Below are positions 5,299-7,076 of a DNA stretch of 7,076 nt, piece by piece. The stretch is from positions 1-7,076 of the forward strand of contig JAEYUD010000065.1 of the NCBI GenBank assembly GCA_023433685.1, written 5' to 3'. A model generated the notes under the pieces. The model did not search any database. It was given only the letters and a program-made list of their open reading frames with translations, and was not told the origin of the DNA. Position 1 is the stretch's first letter. Each line of letters starts with the position of its first letter. The DNA is from Bacteroidota bacterium (GTDB lineage Bacteria; Bacteroidota; Ignavibacteria; Ignavibacteriales; Ignavibacteriaceae). Both the position numbers and the translations under genes were made by a program.

Positions 5299-7076
5299 AT
5301 GGAACTCCAAGATATAGAATTGAAACAGAACCGCCGGGGCGTGTTCTCGATATTCGCGGCGCTTACGTTGATAACTGTTGCCGCGGCTGTTTACTACTAT
5401 TATAACACCAGATCTGACCTGATAAATCATGGCATGGTTCAGTCGAGAGCGATCGCGGAGGAAAAGTCGAAGCAACTTGCATCCTGGATAAAGGAGAGGG
5501 CTGCCGAGGGGATATACCTGGCAAAGAGCCCGGAGCTGATCCAGTCGATCACCGGTGAAGGTTTTGTTTTTATGAATAAAAGCAAGACAAACCTGACCGG
5601 TATTTTCGAGGATCTGCGTTTCAATCACGATTACAGCACGATCGCCCTTCTTTCAAATTCGGGGGAAACCAGGCTCCTGACCGGCGAAGCCCTTGAGTAC
5701 ATTGACGGGAAAAAAGCCGCCGAAATGGTCATACAGTCCAACTCCCAGCTTGTAATTTACGATGAACTCTCCCACACCGAACCTGCATTGGTTATTCTTA
5801 CCCCGGTGCCACTTGCTTCCAAACCGGTGGCCGGAATAATATATCAGCGGATCCCGGTGAGGAAAAATCTGATTGACCTGTTACAGAATTCAGACCAGCG
5901 AATCAATGTGCCTTCGATAAGGGTTTTCTATTTCACCCGCGATACGCTTTTCTCCCTTCTCGATACGCTAAAACCTCTTTCAGGGCTCAAGCTCTCCGAT
6001 CCCCCGACAATTCCTGAGACGGTCTATACCCTGGCAAGTGAAAACAGCGGCGGTGAGGTACATGGGGAAGGGTTCGACAATCTTGACAAGATCGGCTACT
6101 TTAAGAACATCGGTTCCGGTTTATTCCTTTATTTTTCGTTACCTCAGGGAACAGTGGTTAAACCATTGATTCCTATCGGTATACTATTAACTATTATCAT
6201 ATTTATCACACTTGCCGCGGCGGGGCTCGGAGTATCACTGATCTTAAGCAGGCAGCAAGCCTCGTACGCCGGGAGGCTGGCGGAATCGGAGGCATTTCTT
6301 GAGAGTTTGCGCGAAGGGATGTCAGACGGGTTCATTCTTTTCGATAAAGAAATGCGCTATCTCGCTGTAAATTCAAAGGCGATGTCGCTATTGGGGAGAT
6401 CGAGAGAGGAGTTGGCGGGGCTGAAATCAACGGAAGTGTTTCCGGGGGTTGAGGAATCCGGATTCTGGAATTCATTTCATGAAGTCCTGAGGACAGGTCA
6501 ACCGGTGACAAGCGTTGACTATTACCCCGAGTGGGACGCCTATTTTCAGAATAAAATGTTCCCTGTAAAAAAAGGAATCGCGGTTTTCTTTTCAGACATA
6601 ACTGATGAAACCAAACTGAGGCAGCAGCTCGAAGACGCGAACGAGCAACTTGAAGCACTCGCGCTTCACCTTCAAGTGGCAACGGAGAATGAACGGGAAG
6701 CCATAGCCCGCGAGATACACGATGAACTCGGGCAGGTGCTCACATCGCTAAAGATGGACCTCGCCATCATGAGGGGGCTGCTCGGGCATGGACTATCGGA
6801 CGACACCCGCGACAAACTGTTGGAAGAGATCAGTTCGATGGGAAAAAGGATCGACTCAACAGTTAAACGTTTGCGCCGGATAATCACAGAGTTGAGGCCT
6901 GAAGTGCTGGATCATCTCGGGTTTGTCGCGGCAGTGGAATGGTTGGTTGAAGAGTCAGCAGCCCGGTCAGGTGTAAAATTCACTCTGAAAAAGAACATTG
7001 ATTCTGTTCAACTTGAAAAACACCATGCCACTGCCCTTTTCAGGATCATACAGGAGTCGTGTACCAATATCACTGT
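5299..7076 (+). CDS. Membrane sensor histidine kinase, Cache-like + PAS + HisKA_3 (partial, runs off right end)
   Basis: The visible 592 residues contain no stop; the gene continues past the window. Order of parts: a short cytoplasmic tail, membrane helix 1 (about 14-35), an extracytoplasmic sensor (about 36-287), membrane helix 2 (about 288-317), a PAS domain (about 329-437), a coiled-coil linker (438-462), and a NarL-type dimerisation domain. The sensor starts with a long helix containing LASWIKERAAEGIYLAKSPE, typical of Cache-like sensors that bind small ligands. The phosphorylation motif AREIHDELGQ gives His474. The ATPase domain is cut just after its N-box (RIIQESCTN, Asn590), so the G boxes are not seen. 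No HAMP fits between helix 2 and PAS. ATG 5299 is chosen because it precedes helix 1 and no earlier in-frame start is seen; a ribosome site is lacking. Kinases of this class usually pair with a LuxR-type (NarL/FixJ) regulator, often the next gene. The ligand is unknown. Confidence 0.93.
   Translation, partial: MELQDIELKQNRRGVFSIFAALTLITVAAAVYYYYNTRSDLINHGMVQSRAIAEEKSKQLASWIKERAAEGIYLAKSPELIQSITGEGFVFMNKSKTNLTGIFEDLRFNHDYSTIALLSNSGETRLLTGEALEYIDGKKAAEMVIQSNSQLVIYDELSHTEPALVILTPVPLASKPVAGIIYQRIPVRKNLIDLLQNSDQRINVPSIRVFYFTRDTLFSLLDTLKPLSGLKLSDPPTIPETVYTLASENSGGEVHGEGFDNLDKIGYFKNIGSGLFLYFSLPQGTVVKPLIPIGILLTIIIFITLAAAGLGVSLILSRQQASYAGRLAESEAFLESLREGMSDGFILFDKEMRYLAVNSKAMSLLGRSREELAGLKSTEVFPGVEESGFWNSFHEVLRTGQPVTSVDYYPEWDAYFQNKMFPVKKGIAVFFSDITDETKLRQQLEDANEQLEALALHLQVATENEREAIAREIHDELGQVLTSLKMDLAIMRGLLGHGLSDDTRDKLLEEISSMGKRIDSTVKRLRRIITELRPEVLDHLGFVAAVEWLVEESAARSGVKFTLKKNIDSVQLEKHHATALFRIIQESCTNIT

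Noticed and set aside
5161..5628. 155-residue open frame on the minus strand
   Set aside because: It overlaps the tRNA 3' half, the terminator and the start of the sensor kinase, and has no recognisable domain.

Overview
The window looks like chromosomal DNA from a bacterium of the Bacteroidota/Ignavibacteriota (Chlorobi-side) lineage. Three things in the sequence point there. The secreted amylase ends in a type IX secretion (Por) sorting domain with the YPNPFNPST signature. The tRNA gene sits behind an exact Bacteroidota-type promoter (TTG, 20 nt, TATATTTG). Several genes have weak or no Shine-Dalgarno sequence. The assignment is inference from these signatures, without a database search.

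Layout from left to right. Positions 1-396 hold no gene. They are filled with short repeats built on a CCACAGAG/CTCTGTGG theme that form direct repeats and three nested inverted repeats. On the minus strand follow a small soluble histidine kinase (397-1167) and, upstream of it in the same transcriptional direction, a 1021-residue secreted GH13 alpha-amylase (1184-4249). They are separated by 16 nt and are probably co-transcribed. An AT-rich divergent spacer (4250-4432) separates the amylase from a plus-strand gene for a 202-residue lipoprotein resembling LEA14/WHy proteins (4433-5041). A complete tRNA-Thr(TGT) gene with its own promoter, encoded CCA and a terminator follows (5072-5244). The window ends inside a membrane-bound sensor histidine kinase with a Cache-like sensor, a PAS domain and a NarL-type (HisKA_3) core (5299 to beyond 7076). 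This gene has no stop in the window.

How the parts may work together. The amylase would be exported by Sec, passed through the type IX system and anchored at or released from the cell surface to attack starch- or glycogen-like glucans. The kinase behind it may be co-expressed, but nothing in the sequence links its signal to starch. No response regulator is present in the window. The partner of the second kinase is likely to lie just past the right edge.

I see no clear new defence, mobile or biosynthetic system. The points most worth a second look are the nested inverted repeats at the left end, the coupling of a sensorless kinase to a type IX-exported amylase, and the amylase's unusual conserved region I (Arg in place of the calcium-binding Asn) and atypical accessory domains.
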